Assembly (NCBI GenBank): GCA_024276675.1 | Contig: JAJRWT010000032.1 | Span: 248,001-312,000, forward strand | From: Myxococcota bacterium | Lineage (GTDB): Bacteria; Myxococcota_A; UBA796; JAFGLY01 | Length of the DNA: 64,000 nucleotides | Direction: 5' to 3' | In this document: positions 1 to 9,029 of the stretch, piece by piece | Numbering within the stretch: the stretch's first letter is position 1 | Layout of the letters: each line of letters starts with the position of its first letter | The notes under the pieces: generated by a model | What the model was told of the DNA's origin: nothing | The model's input: only the letters and a program-made list of their open reading frames with translations | Databases searched by the model: none | Made by a program: the position numbers and the translations under genes

Positions 1-534
1 GCGCTCTTCCGGTACCTCCGGAAGCATCCCGTGCATTCTCATGAACGAAGCAGCCTTCTGCAGGTGCTGGTCTTCACAGTTGGGATTGGCATACAGCACT
101 GTGTAGACCTTGGGTGTCATGAGCAGGCGTTCCCGGTGGGAGGTGAGCCTCTCACAGAGATCCGGCCCGGCGTTCTGTGCGATGAGCAGGATGGTCCGAT
201 CGTTGGCGTTCAGAAGGGTGGAAATCCGTGTTCCGATATCTTGATCGTCGGGACGAACGCTGGCCAGCAGTTCCAGGACCTTGGAATGCGTAGAGTTCCC
301 TATGGCTTCGACTACATCGTCGGATGGCATGGCCTTCAGGGTGCGGATGGCTGCCTCGCGTACCGCACGGGAATCGTCATTGGCCAGAATGTAACAAAGC
401 GACAACTGGACATCGCCGGGGACCTCTTCGAGACCCTTGGCCAGCGACAGTCGATCCGAGGCGGAGGCGCCCTGGTGGCAACGACTCCTGAGATCCACGG
501 GAATCCTCAATCTCTGGAAAGGGATGTCGCTCAT
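1..534 (-). CDS. HEAT-like/hypothetical protein, 3' end beyond the window edge
   Basis: The frame is open for 178 codons from ATG at 534 to base 1, so the gene is partial. A clear ribosome site (GGTGGAG) lies just before the ATG. The residues around 55-75 (SRAVREAAIRTLKAMP) look like one alpha-helical HEAT-type repeat, and a second helical unit with a conserved-looking LYANPNC segment lies near 152-158. No signal peptide or membrane segment is seen, so a cytoplasmic protein is expected. It starts 44 bases after the stop of the EF-G-like gene on the same strand and is probably co-transcribed with it. Function is unknown; the HEAT-like label is inferred from helix pattern only. Confidence 0.75.
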   Translation of the reverse strand, partial: MSDIPFQRLRIPVDLRSRCHQGASASDRLSLAKGLEEVPGDVQLSLCYILANDDSRAVREAAIRTLKAMPSDDVVEAIGNSTHSKVLELLASVRPDDQDIGTRISTLLNANDRTILLIAQNAGPDLCERLTSHRERLLMTPKVYTVLYANPNCEDQHLQKAASFMRMHGMLPEVPEER

Positions 535-578
535 GGTAACTCCACCTGTCGCTTCCGGTTTCGCCGCCTGACCGAAGA

Positions 579-2681
579 TCAGTCTTCGTCATCTCCCGAG
601 TCGGTGAACGGACTTGCGCTCTTGACCTTGTCCACCAGGTTGAAGGGTACGTCTTCGTACCCCTGGAATTCCATGACAAAGGTGCCCTTTCCACCGGTGA
701 TGGACTTCAGATCGGGAGCGTAGCGCTGGACTTCTGCCAGAGGGCAGACGGCGCGTATGGTGGTGTTTCGGCCCTTGGTGTCCATTCCCAACACCCGACC
801 GCGGCGCGACGTGATGTCGCCCATGATGTCGCCCATGTTTTCGTTCGGCGTGACTATTTCCATGCTGTAGAAGGGCTCCAGCAGCTTCATCCCGGCCTGT
901 TCCATTGCGACCTTCAGGCCCTTGGATGCCGCCAACTGGTAGGCGATGTCCTTGGAATCCACGGGGTGGTACTTGCCGTCAACGAGGGTGACCCGGATGT
1001 CCACGACGGGGTACCCGGCCAGGATTCCGTGTTTCATCCGTTCCCTTATGCCTTTTTCCACGGAGGGGATGAACTGGCGCGGAATGGCGCCACCGAAAAT
1101 CTTGTTCACGAAATCCAGCCCTTCCCCCCTGGGGAGAGGTTCCACGTCCAGGTAGCAGACCCCGAACTGGCCTGCGCCGCCGGTCTGCTTCTTGTGTTTG
1201 CCCTCGACATTGGAGATCTGGCGAGCAAAGGTCTCGCGGTATGGCACCGATGGAAGCGCCGTGGTCACGGCCACTTTGAACTTCCGTTTCATCTTTTCTA
1301 TGGAGGCTTCGAGATGCGCCTGACCCATTCCGTTGATGACCATCTGCTTGGAGAGTTCGTCGTGTGAGATGGAGAGCGTGGGATCCTCTTCGATGAGGCG
1401 CTCCACCGCGACCTTCAGACGGTCCTCGTCACCCTTGCCGGTGGGATTGATGACAAAGGCCATCATGGGAGGAGGATAGCGTTGCGGTGGAAGGATGTGC
1501 GGCGTCCTGGGATCGCTCAAGGTGTCGTTCGTGTGGGTTACCTTGAGCTTGGCTACAGCGACGATGTCTCCACATACGCCCACTTCGATTGGTTCGCGTT
1601 CCTTGCCCTTCTGGACATGAAGTGTTCCGAGACGCTCCGACTGCTGCTGACCGGAATTCACCACCGAGCCATCGTCCGGAGATCTGCCTGCCATGATTCG
1701 CATAATGGTCACCTTGCCAGAGAACTCGTCCATGAAGGTTCTGACCACCTGGGCGATAAACGGCGCGTCGGCGCTGCGTTGCCGGGTGATGGTTTCGTCG
1801 TCTTGCGTCGTCACCTGGAAGTCGGGGAGATCCAGGGGACTTGGAGCAGCCGAGACCAGTAGATCCAGCAGGGGTTGGATGCCTGCGTTGTGCGAGGCGC
1901 TGCCCATGAGCACGGGTACGATTTCGCCTGCATGGAGGGCGTTCTTGAAAGCCTCCATGAGCTTTTCGGGGGAGATCTCGAAGGTCTCGAGATATTCTTC
2001 CAGGAGGTCGTCGTCGGTGGAGGCGATGGACTCCACCAGGTTCTCGCGGGCGGCCTCGGCTTCGTCCATGAGTTGGGGCGGAATGTCAGCTTCGGTCACG
2101 GCACTGGAACCGTCCAGCTTCCACGTGAGGGCCTTCATGCGGAACAGGTCCACCACTCCCTTGAACTCGTGCTCTGCTCCGATGGGGATTTGAACTGCCA
2201 GCGGCTTGACGCCCATGGCGTCTTCGATGTCAGCCAGCACTCGATCCCAATCAGCTCTCTCCCGGTCCATCTTGTTGACGAAGAGAATGCGTGGAAGCTG
2301 CATTTCCAGGGCCTTGTCCCAAACCCTGACTGTTTGCACTTCCACGCCATCGGGAGCACTGATCAGTACCAGGGCGCAGTCAGCTCCGTGGAGAGCGGCA
2401 AAGCTGTCGTACATGAAGTTCTGGTCCCCGGGGGTGTCGATGATGTTGATCTTGACATCCCGGTGTTCGACCCAGGCAAAAGCCGAGGCAATGGAGCCGC
2501 ATCGCTTCTGTTCCTCGGGCTCGAAATCGAAGACCGATGTACCCTGGTCTGTCCGTCCCAACCTGGTGGTGACGCCACAGTTGAACAGAATGGCTTCGCC
2601 AAGTGCGGTCTTTCCCGAGAACCCGTGCCCCAGAAGGGCAATGTTCCTGATCTGAGCTGGTTCAAAAGTTCTGGCACTCAT
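579..2681 (-). CDS. EF-G paralogue (elongation factor G-like GTPase)
   Basis: This 700-residue protein has the full EF-G layout. The G1 P-loop is GHGFSGKT at 18-25, the switch II/G3 motif is DTPGD at 82-86, G4 is NKMD at 136-139, and C-terminal domains III-V follow. In canonical EF-G the residue after DTPG is the catalytic histidine (DTPGH); here it is Asp86. The switch I RGITI motif is also altered, with Ser where Thr is expected. This resembles the EF-G2 class, where that histidine is also lost, rather than housekeeping fusA. It probably binds GTP and the ribosome, but a role in normal translocation is doubtful. Start: ATG at 2681 with an AGGAG-type site upstream. Confidence 0.9.
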   Translation of the reverse strand: MSARTFEPAQIRNIALLGHGFSGKTALGEAILFNCGVTTRLGRTDQGTSVFDFEPEEQKRCGSIASAFAWVEHRDVKINIIDTPGDQNFMYDSFAALHGADCALVLISAPDGVEVQTVRVWDKALEMQLPRILFVNKMDRERADWDRVLADIEDAMGVKPLAVQIPIGAEHEFKGVVDLFRMKALTWKLDGSSAVTEADIPPQLMDEAEAARENLVESIASTDDDLLEEYLETFEISPEKLMEAFKNALHAGEIVPVLMGSASHNAGIQPLLDLLVSAAPSPLDLPDFQVTTQDDETITRQRSADAPFIAQVVRTFMDEFSGKVTIMRIMAGRSPDDGSVVNSGQQQSERLGTLHVQKGKEREPIEVGVCGDIVAVAKLKVTHTNDTLSDPRTPHILPPQRYPPPMMAFVINPTGKGDEDRLKVAVERLIEEDPTLSISHDELSKQMVINGMGQAHLEASIEKMKRKFKVAVTTALPSVPYRETFARQISNVEGKHKKQTGGAGQFGVCYLDVEPLPRGEGLDFVNKIFGGAIPRQFIPSVEKGIRERMKHGILAGYPVVDIRVTLVDGKYHPVDSKDIAYQLAASKGLKVAMEQAGMKLLEPFYSMEIVTPNENMGDIMGDITSRRGRVLGMDTKGRNTTIRAVCPLAEVQRYAPDLKSITGGKGTFVMEFQGYEDVPFNLVDKVKSASPFTDSGDDED

Positions 2682-3116
2682 GGCTGCTCCTGCTGATAGA
2701 GCTTGTAATGGGGGAGGACCTCAAAGCTCGGACAAAAATGACTTCCTGTATTCGGGAGCCGATCAATCCCGCCTGATAGGGCTGCTCGTCAATTGCATAT
2801 TCACGATATGCTGGCTTTGCTGCCGAGCTTTTCGCGCCTTACCAGGCGGGCTTCTCGGCGCTTTCGGTACTGTGGAGTTATTCTTGCGCGAACCCTTAGC
2901 TGTGTGCCGGGTCCAGGTCAAGCTCGGGTTGGCGTTGTAGCACAACTCATAATCCACATCCCGTCAATCCTCACACCATGGACTATCGCGTCAACCGATG
3001 CAGAATCGACAATCAACTGCCTGTCCAGACATATTTCAAGGCGAAGTCACAGCAAGGTGCCCCACCCTGCCAGGAAACGAACCTGCGGCCCCGTCGCCCA
3101 GCAGAGAGGCCAGCAC
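2682..3116. other. Divergent intergenic region
   Basis: These 435 bases separate the EF-G-like gene (minus) from the sulfatase-family lipoprotein (plus), so both promoters should lie here. I see no clean -35/-10 pair. The notable structure is a two-step inverted repeat at 2822-2859. The reading frame of the plus-strand gene is open through much of the region, but the lipoprotein signal and ribosome site place its start at 3117. Confidence 0.5.
2822..2859. repeat. Two-step inverted repeat in a divergent intergenic region
   Basis: The outer arms GCCGAG (2822-2827) and CTCGGC (2854-2859) enclose inner arms CGCCT (2835-2839) and AGGCG (2844-2848) around a TACC loop. Together they give 11 base pairs. 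It could be an operator or a structured leader; nothing in the sequence decides between them. Confidence 0.4.
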
Positions 3117-5354
3117 ATGTCAATCGTCACGCTGTTCCTTTCCCTTCTGATGTCCTGTGGAGACTCCACGACACCCACGCTGCCCAACTCATCTTGTGTC
3201 CTCACTGCCTGCCAATCCTGCTTTCGCTGGGCTGCGCTCGCCCACATGGAAGAGGCGGTCATGGACCTGGAAGGCTCTTCCATCGCACCGCTTCCGGCCG
3301 CGGCGACGCCATCTGGCACCGACAACGCAGTTGTTCAAGCAGATGTCACCATGGGCCAGGAAACACGACCCTGCATCTGCCTGGAATCGTCGGGACGGAT
3401 CTCCTGGACGCTTTCCATACCGGAGGGAGCCAGGCTGCAAACCGGCTATGGCGTCGAGTCGAACGAACCCCCAGGCGGGCGTGCCGCAAGACATCCCCGA
3501 ACACATTTCAAGATCTCGTTGGATGGCACGCCCATCTGGCAGAAGAGCGTGAAACCTTCAGACCTCTTCGACGATGTAGACCTCGCGCTGGGACGATGGG
3601 CAGGCCGCAGTGTGGAGCTGGTGCTGGAGGTCAACCTCGAAAAAGGGGAAGGCAGGGCCTGCTGGGCAGCGCCAGAGGTATACTCCTCTGGCGGTGAGGA
3701 GCCCAGAAGAGTCGTAGTCATCGGCATCGACGCCCTTCGTGCAGATCACCTGGGTACCCATGGCTACCAGCGAAACACATCTCCCGAGATGGACGCCTTC
3801 GCCGACACCAGCTTCGTGTTCGACAACAGCTTCGCTCCAGCCCCACGGACCAGGCCCAGCTTTCGCTCCGCCTTCACCGGCAGATACCCCCTCACCGCCA
3901 CAGCCGGCATGACCTTCGGGGAAGTTCTCAACGAGGCAGGTTTCGTCACCGCGGGCTTCTCCGGCAACGTCCACCTGGTGCCGCACTTCGGCTTCAACCG
4001 GGGCTTCAGCTACTGGTTCTACGAGAACGGAGCAAAAGCCGACGACCAGGTGGACAGGGCTCTTTCGTGGCTCCGGGCCCACCAGGACCGAGAGGCCTTC
4101 CTGTTCCTGCATATCATGGACCCCCACATCTTCTACAACGCGCCCGGCCGCCACAAGAACATGTTCGTCGAGCACGAGCCGACCCACAATCTGCCGGACA
4201 AGTTCAACCGCTGGTACATCTACCGCCAGATGGCCCGGGGAAAGCTGGACCAACTCGACAAAGACTTCATCGAAGCGCGCTATGACGGAGAGATCCACTT
4301 TGTCAGCGCGCAGCTCCAACGCCTTTTCGATGCCCTGGACCGTCTACCTGGCCGCACCCTGACGATCCTTCACACCGACCACGGTGACGAATTCTGGGAC
4401 CACGGAGGCTTCGAGCACAACCACACACTCTACAACGAGCTTGTCCGCACGGCTCTCTGGTTCAGGCCTCCCGGTGGACTGACCGGGGGGCCTCGTCGGT
4501 TCTCCGACCAGGTGGGCCTGGTGGACATAGCTCCCACCATCTACGACTTGCTGGACATCCCGAGGGAGCGCTGGCCAGGAATGGATGGTACTTCCCTGCG
4601 CCCACTCCTCGAAACCGGCCACGAAGCCGATGCCAGACGAGCCCTTCTGCAAGACTTGCTCAAGGAACGTCCGCTTCACCTGAGCTACTTGATGTACGAC
4701 AAGGAACGCTGGGGAGTGGTCCAGGATCACGGCAAATACATCATCCAGACCGTGAGCGGCCAGGAAGAACTCTACGACCTGGCAACCGACCCGACAGAAT
4801 CCCACAACCTGGCCCTTCAACGTGCCTCGGAGCTGCCTCGGTGGCGCCAGCGCCTGGCCCTTGCCACCGGGTGGCAGGTGGGGCCTGGCTTGCGAATCTC
4901 GTTTTCCCTCCACAAGGAATCCGAAATCAGCATTCGGTTCTCCTCCCCGGTGGCGGACGCGGATCTCTATGACCCCGAGTCATCCAGCACCAGGCGGGCG
5001 AACCTGGAGTTGGGGCAGAAACCCCGAATCGAGGCGAGCAGCGTGGCGGACGTCCTGCTCTCTCCGGACCGAACCACAGTCACAATCCGTGCCCGTTCCA
5101 GGCCCAGGGGAAGCGCCTGGGTGCTCTTTTCTTCCGACTCTCCCCCCCCTGATTCAGCACAATTGCTTTTCCAGGGCCAGGTCAAGGTTCTGACCCTGGA
5201 GTCCCGGGAAAACAACCTGCCTGGCCTGGGTACGGTGCAAGTCGAACCGGGTACCGTCATCGCAGCCCGTGGATATCAGCTCCACGACGTGAAAATGGAT
5301 CAGGTGGACCAGGACAGCATGGAAGCACTCAAAGCCCTGGGCTACCTGGAATAG
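3117..5354 (+). CDS. Lipoprotein of the sulfatase / alkaline phosphatase superfamily
   Basis: A start at ATG 3117 gives 745 residues and a lipoprotein signal peptide (MSIVTLFLSLLMSC, lipobox LMSC), preceded by AGAGAGG. The enzyme core begins at VVVIGIDALRADHLG and continues with metal-site motifs such as HTDHGDEFWDHGG. In sulfatases the nucleophile position is Cys or Ser (C/S-x-P-S-R), matured to formylglycine. Here the aligned segment is TRPSFRSAFTG, placing Thr at that position, as in phosphoethanolamine and lipoteichoic-acid transferases. The protein is probably membrane-anchored and acts on a phospho- or sulfo-ester; the substrate is unknown. About 200 residues after the core have no recognised motif. 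Confidence 0.85.
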   Translation: MSIVTLFLSLLMSCGDSTTPTLPNSSCVLTACQSCFRWAALAHMEEAVMDLEGSSIAPLPAAATPSGTDNAVVQADVTMGQETRPCICLESSGRISWTLSIPEGARLQTGYGVESNEPPGGRAARHPRTHFKISLDGTPIWQKSVKPSDLFDDVDLALGRWAGRSVELVLEVNLEKGEGRACWAAPEVYSSGGEEPRRVVVIGIDALRADHLGTHGYQRNTSPEMDAFADTSFVFDNSFAPAPRTRPSFRSAFTGRYPLTATAGMTFGEVLNEAGFVTAGFSGNVHLVPHFGFNRGFSYWFYENGAKADDQVDRALSWLRAHQDREAFLFLHIMDPHIFYNAPGRHKNMFVEHEPTHNLPDKFNRWYIYRQMARGKLDQLDKDFIEARYDGEIHFVSAQLQRLFDALDRLPGRTLTILHTDHGDEFWDHGGFEHNHTLYNELVRTALWFRPPGGLTGGPRRFSDQVGLVDIAPTIYDLLDIPRERWPGMDGTSLRPLLETGHEADARRALLQDLLKERPLHLSYLMYDKERWGVVQDHGKYIIQTVSGQEELYDLATDPTESHNLALQRASELPRWRQRLALATGWQVGPGLRISFSLHKESEISIRFSSPVADADLYDPESSSTRRANLELGQKPRIEASSVADVLLSPDRTTVTIRARSRPRGSAWVLFSSDSPPPDSAQLLFQGQVKVLTLESRENNLPGLGTVQVEPGTVIAARGYQLHDVKMDQVDQDSMEALKALGYLE

Positions 5355-5437
5355 ACGAACTGGAACAGCGAACGGAAAGCCCGACAGAAAGGCAGAACAT
5401 CTGCGCCTCCATGGACGCCAGGATTCGTCCACGCGCA

Positions 5438-6181
5438 TCAGAAACGCAGGCCCGCCGACAGGCCAGTGTAGACGAACAGGTGGAAGCCCAGGTCAGCGGA
5501 AAACAACCACCTGTGCGTGGGCCTGTAGCGCAACCGCAGCGAAAGATCCCCCTGCTGGAAGCTCTTTGGCATGACATACACGGAGCCCTTTTCTCCGGGT
5601 GCCACCACCCGTTCCGTTACCGGCGTGTCAGCGGTTCCGATAGTGGGAAACTGCCAGATCTCGCCCTTGCGATACACGATCCCGTAGCCGATTCCCGGCA
5701 CCAGCGTGAGGCGCCAGGGCAGACCGAACTCATAGGAAAAGACCAGCGAGACAGCCATCAGCTTGAGGTCTTGTTCCACCCAAACGGCATCGTTGGCGGT
5801 CTTGTCCTTTTCCAGCCAGACCTGGTCGGGTGTCAATACCAGCAGGGTCTCGAAGAGCCCCGACATGTTGAACCCACCCCTTTCCCAGGAGATCTCGATT
5901 CCTGGTGCAAGACCCTCCACTCGTCCGTGAATCTCGAACCACTTGTCCAGCAGTGAATCGGGGAGAAAACCATAATGGACGAGCATGTTCACCTGAAAGG
6001 CTGAATGGGGACATTGGCAAGCCGAAAACGTCCCACCTCCAGCAGCGCCGCCGGCTTCTTCACCTGATGTTGCCACTACCGTTGCCGGTTCCAGGGCCCT
6101 GGCCCGGGATTCCACGGGCTCCAGCTCCGCAGAACCTGCCACGCTGCTGATACACGCAAGAAGAAAAGCCAGGAAGCCCAT
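5438..6181 (-). CDS. Exported protein, probable outer-membrane beta-barrel
   Basis: A 247-residue protein with an N-terminal hydrophobic signal (MGFLAFLLACISSVAGSAE), followed by alternating polar/hydrophobic stretches typical of beta strands. The chain ends in Phe (GLRF), the usual C-terminal signature recognised by the outer-membrane assembly machinery. A short Cys-rich segment (ACQCPH) lies near residue 55. Start: ATG at 6181 after GGGGAG. It converges with the upstream lipoprotein gene and sits downstream of two exported-protein genes on its own strand. Function is unknown; the barrel call is from strand pattern and terminal residue. Confidence 0.7.
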   Translation of the reverse strand: MGFLAFLLACISSVAGSAELEPVESRARALEPATVVATSGEEAGGAAGGGTFSACQCPHSAFQVNMLVHYGFLPDSLLDKWFEIHGRVEGLAPGIEISWERGGFNMSGLFETLLVLTPDQVWLEKDKTANDAVWVEQDLKLMAVSLVFSYEFGLPWRLTLVPGIGYGIVYRKGEIWQFPTIGTADTPVTERVVAPGEKGSVYVMPKSFQQGDLSLRLRYRPTHRWLFSADLGFHLFVYTGLSAGLRF

Positions 6182-6215
6182 GATCTCCCCAGTCCGTTGT
6201 TCAGCAGACGACCCC

Positions 6216-6234
6216 CAGGCCCGGGCAGGGCCTG
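6216..6234 (-). terminator. GC hairpin between two exported-protein genes
   Basis: CAGGCCC (6216-6222), loop GGGCA and GGGCCTG (6228-6234) form a perfect 7-bp stem in the 111-base gap after the 6293-6832 gene on the minus strand. There is no U-run after it, so it could be an attenuator or RNA-processing hairpin rather than an intrinsic terminator. Confidence 0.35.
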
Positions 6235-6292
6235 CTGTCCCCCCGGTTGCGAGAGATAGGGCCGCTGCCCAGCGCGCCTTTCCAGGTAAAAG

Positions 6293-6832
6293 CTACCTGA
6301 CGACCTGGCTTTCGTTGAGTTCCATGTACATCTGCGTACGCTGCTGCAACATGTCCAGGAGCACCTTTGCGCCGTTTTCCATTTTTCCCTCGGCTATCTG
6401 CATCTCCGCGGCCTTCACCTTCAGGTCTGTGTCGTCGGTGGCCAGTGGAGAGACATACCGGGTGCCCAGGGCTTCCAGGCCGGCTCTTGCGGTTTCGACG
6501 GCATTGGAAAAATCGCCGGAAGCCAGGAATGCCCCCCCCATCGACAACCAGGCCAGAGATCTTGCCAGTTCCAGGTGGGGTGGAGATTCCGGATCCGGCT
6601 CCTGAGGCAGGGCCAGGGTGACGCGCCCCGTAGCGGATTGCCCAAGCGCATCGACGGTGGCCTCCAGGAGCCATTCACCGCCAGCAAGAGCTTGAACGCT
6701 CTGGGTCGCAGTGTAGGTGAGCTGCATGTCGTCGGCCCCCGCGGATGGTGTGTGGACGGTCCAGGCGAAGGAAAGCATCAATAAAGCTGATAGTGCGATG
6801 AGCGGCGAGGCGCTCCGGGTTGATGTGTTCAT
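6293..6832 (-). CDS. Exported protein of unknown function
   Basis: A 179-residue protein with a clear signal peptide (a hydrophobic core ALSALLMLSFAW, probable cleavage after SAGA). The mature part has a short beta-rich section, then a helical part with TPR-like character (LSMGGAFLASGDFSNAVETA at about 97-116). Start ATG 6832 overlaps the stop of the preceding gene by four bases (ATGA) and has a strong GGAGGAG site, so the two genes are translationally coupled. It is likely a periplasmic partner of the JAMM-like protein encoded upstream. No family was recognised. Confidence 0.7.
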   Translation of the reverse strand: MNTSTRSASPLIALSALLMLSFAWTVHTPSAGADDMQLTYTATQSVQALAGGEWLLEATVDALGQSATGRVTLALPQEPDPESPPHLELARSLAWLSMGGAFLASGDFSNAVETARAGLEALGTRYVSPLATDDTDLKVKAAEMQIAEGKMENGAKVLLDMLQQRTQMYMELNESQVVR

Positions 6833-7755
6833 TCGTCTCCTCCTTCGACCCTGTGCAGAGTGCTCCCATTCCCCTCGTAGTATACAAGATCGTACTTGTC
6901 CACCACGGCCAGTACACCGCTACGCACCCTGTCCTGGAAGGTACCGTCGGCTTCGTCGTAGGCCGTGTCGAAAACGTCTTTCATCTCGTAGAAGAGATCG
7001 AGTTTCTCGGACTGGGAGAGGCCATCCAGTCTGTCGTTGAACTCTTCTGTTCGCGCCGCCAGGAAGAGGCTCTCACCCGATTGGACCACGGCGATGTTGT
7101 CTTCCACGAGGACGAGTCTCGCAAGATCCTGGCCACTGAAGCTGACATCCTCGAAGCCCCCTTCCGTGGAGTCGTAGGGGTGTGTGTGCCCTACTCCCAC
7201 CAGCGTTTCGCCGTCTTCCATGTCGTCGTAGTTGGGATTGAAGGAACCCGAGTTGCCGGCTTCACCCCGTTTCCACTCGAAAGCATCGTCTTCTTCCACC
7301 AACAGACCACCCTGTTCCTGGGATCTGCCCCTTGGCATGGAATCGTTCCAGGCATCTTCCATTCCATCCAGAAGCTCCTCTGGCAGCTCGATGGTATCCG
7401 GAGCGTCGTCCAGTGAAAGATCCCCACCCGCGATCTGTTGGAAATCGGAAGGAGAATCGTCGGTTCCGGTGGAGGAACCTGCCTCGTTGCCAGTGGATCC
7501 ACCCTCGTCGCCGCTGGAAGCCTCGTCGTCGCTGGAGTTCCCATCGCCATCGGAGAGTCCATCGGCACCAGAAGACTGGCCGCCGCCATCCGAGTCGGCG
7601 ATGATGCCCCAGCTTTCCAGGAGTTCAATGAGATCGTCGATGATGCTCTTGTTGGGACTACTGCAGGGCTCCGCCAGCGAAACAGCGGGCAGGAACAAAC
7701 TGATCCCCAGCGCAATTGCAGCAGATCTCATAAATAGCGACCGTATCCATGCCAT
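6829..7755 (-). CDS. Exported JAMM/JAB-like metalloprotease candidate with acidic linker
   Basis: From ATG 7755 (GGGAG upstream) this is 308 residues. Residues 1-28 form a signal peptide (MAWIRSLFMRSAAIALGISL core). Residues 52-105 are a low-complexity Gly/Ser/Asp linker. Residues 180-240 carry GVGHTHPYDS at about 187-196 and FSGQD at about 206-210. Together these match the metal-binding HxHP...SxxD pattern of JAMM/JAB-type isopeptidases, although the spacing between the two parts (about 14 residues) is longer than the usual seven. Upstream acidic residues could supply the JAMM glutamate. It is coupled by ATGA to the 6293-6832 gene. Activity and substrate are not shown; an inactive binding domain is possible. 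Confidence 0.6.
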   Translation of the reverse strand: MAWIRSLFMRSAAIALGISLFLPAVSLAEPCSSPNKSIIDDLIELLESWGIIADSDGGGQSSGADGLSDGDGNSSDDEASSGDEGGSTGNEAGSSTGTDDSPSDFQQIAGGDLSLDDAPDTIELPEELLDGMEDAWNDSMPRGRSQEQGGLLVEEDDAFEWKRGEAGNSGSFNPNYDDMEDGETLVGVGHTHPYDSTEGGFEDVSFSGQDLARLVLVEDNIAVVQSGESLFLAARTEEFNDRLDGLSQSEKLDLFYEMKDVFDTAYDEADGTFQDRVRSGVLAVVDKYDLVYYEGNGSTLHRVEGGDE

Positions 7756-8072
7756 GACGGGCTCCCAGTTCTTCACACTGTTTCCGCAGGTAATCCACAG
7801 CAAATATTGTGCCACATCCACAAGGGTTCTACCTGGATGGGGCCTCCTGCTGAAAACATGCATATCCAGGGGAAATGCCGTGATCACAACAGCGTTGCGT
7901 TGTGGTTTCTCTCTCCCACGATGGGATCTTTGGGTCGCATCTGGTCTGGTGCCTGGGCCTGCGTACTGACTCCACGGGCCGAAAAGTGGAGACATTTTCT
8001 TTACATTCAGCTCCGGGCAAAAAGGTCCAGCCTGGCGGGATTCCCTGGTATCATCGGTCCTGGAGGTTGCAG
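7756..8072. other. Divergent intergenic region upstream of a TTG-started gene
   Basis: These 317 bases lie between the JAMM-like gene (minus) and the gene starting at 8073 (plus). The plus-strand frame is open from 7902, but that part contains no ATG. The best ribosome site (GGAGG at 8062-8066) points to TTG at 8073. No convincing promoter hexamers were found. Confidence 0.4.
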
Positions 8073-9029
8073 TTGGTTTCCATCAACGGGAAAAAGCATA
8101 CCGACAGACCAGACAACGACCCGACTCCTCTGTTCGAAATCCAGATTCGCCGTCAACGCGGAAGCGCACCCCTGTTCACCGTGCGCTTTTCCTCGCATCA
8201 CGGGCGGGGTCTGCTCGCCCAGAGGATCTCCAACACAATCAAGGATTCGAAGCTTAGAACCAACGGCGTCATCTCCAATCTGGACATCCAGGACGTCCTA
8301 TCTGGTCACTTCGCCTTCGTACCATTCGCCGAGGGCCCTGAAGGCCGGTACCGGCTCTGGGACAGGGATCCCTCCACTTTGGCCACCCTGAAACCTGGAC
8401 TGTGGGTATCTGTACGTCCCAGGATGCTGGAAAACAATCCCTTCTTCATCCTGGATACCGACACCATCGATCTACCCCCCATCCACGACGACGCTGGGGC
8501 AGCCAGTCCCACGGGTAATGCAAGGTGGCTGGTGGAAGGGGATCCGGATGAGCCCACCGCGCTGGTCGAAGGCGATGATGACGCCGTGGTGCTCGACGAA
8601 TCATGGGTCGTCTCCAGTACGGGCCGGCAGGTCCAGGATTGCTCCACGACAGCCAGTCCGGAAACCTCTCATACATCCCGTACCGTTCCCACCATAGTCG
8701 ACTTCCCAGGACTGCTCCACTTCAACCGCGAGCCTCCAGACACTGCTCCCACCTGGAGCAAGGATTGGTCGCGATGGGAGGAAGCCGACATAATCGCTCT
8801 CCCTCCCCCGGAAACCAGAGATGCCATCTCGGCGATATCGGTACAGACCGCCCCCTGCGAGTACGACAACTCCACCGTGCTTGTTCGGTACCTGCGTGAA
8901 AAACTCCTCCATGAACGCACAGCCCGGGCACGCCTGGAGACCGACTTGGCTGAACTCCGCCACAAGCTGGTCCAACTGGAGAAACGGCTCGTTTCTCCAG
9001 ATGATATCCTGAAACACAGCGTCGATTGA
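8073..9029 (+). CDS. Hypothetical protein with acidic centre and C-terminal coiled coil
   Basis: No ATG occurs in the early part of this frame. TTG at 8073, six bases after GGAGG (8062-8066), is the best start and gives 318 residues. The N-terminal 120 residues look folded and contain VRFSSHHGRGLLAQRI and GHFAFVPFAEGPEG segments. The middle is acidic and probably disordered (EGDPDEPTALVEGDDDAVV). Roughly the last 50 residues (LREKLLHERTARARLETDLAEL and on) form a coiled coil. No signal peptide or membrane segment is seen. I do not recognise the family. The gene stands alone between oppositely oriented neighbours. Confidence 0.6.
   Translation: MVSINGKKHTDRPDNDPTPLFEIQIRRQRGSAPLFTVRFSSHHGRGLLAQRISNTIKDSKLRTNGVISNLDIQDVLSGHFAFVPFAEGPEGRYRLWDRDPSTLATLKPGLWVSVRPRMLENNPFFILDTDTIDLPPIHDDAGAASPTGNARWLVEGDPDEPTALVEGDDDAVVLDESWVVSSTGRQVQDCSTTASPETSHTSRTVPTIVDFPGLLHFNREPPDTAPTWSKDWSRWEEADIIALPPPETRDAISAISVQTAPCEYDNSTVLVRYLREKLLHERTARARLETDLAELRHKLVQLEKRLVSPDDILKHSVD

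Noticed and set aside
1875..2696. Plus-strand frames opposite the EF-G-like gene
   Set aside because: They are antisense shadows in high-G+C DNA; the EF-G motifs are on the minus strand.
3558..4319. Long minus-strand frame opposite the sulfatase-family gene
   Set aside because: No conserved motif and a Val/Glu/Gly bias; the plus strand has clear domain motifs.
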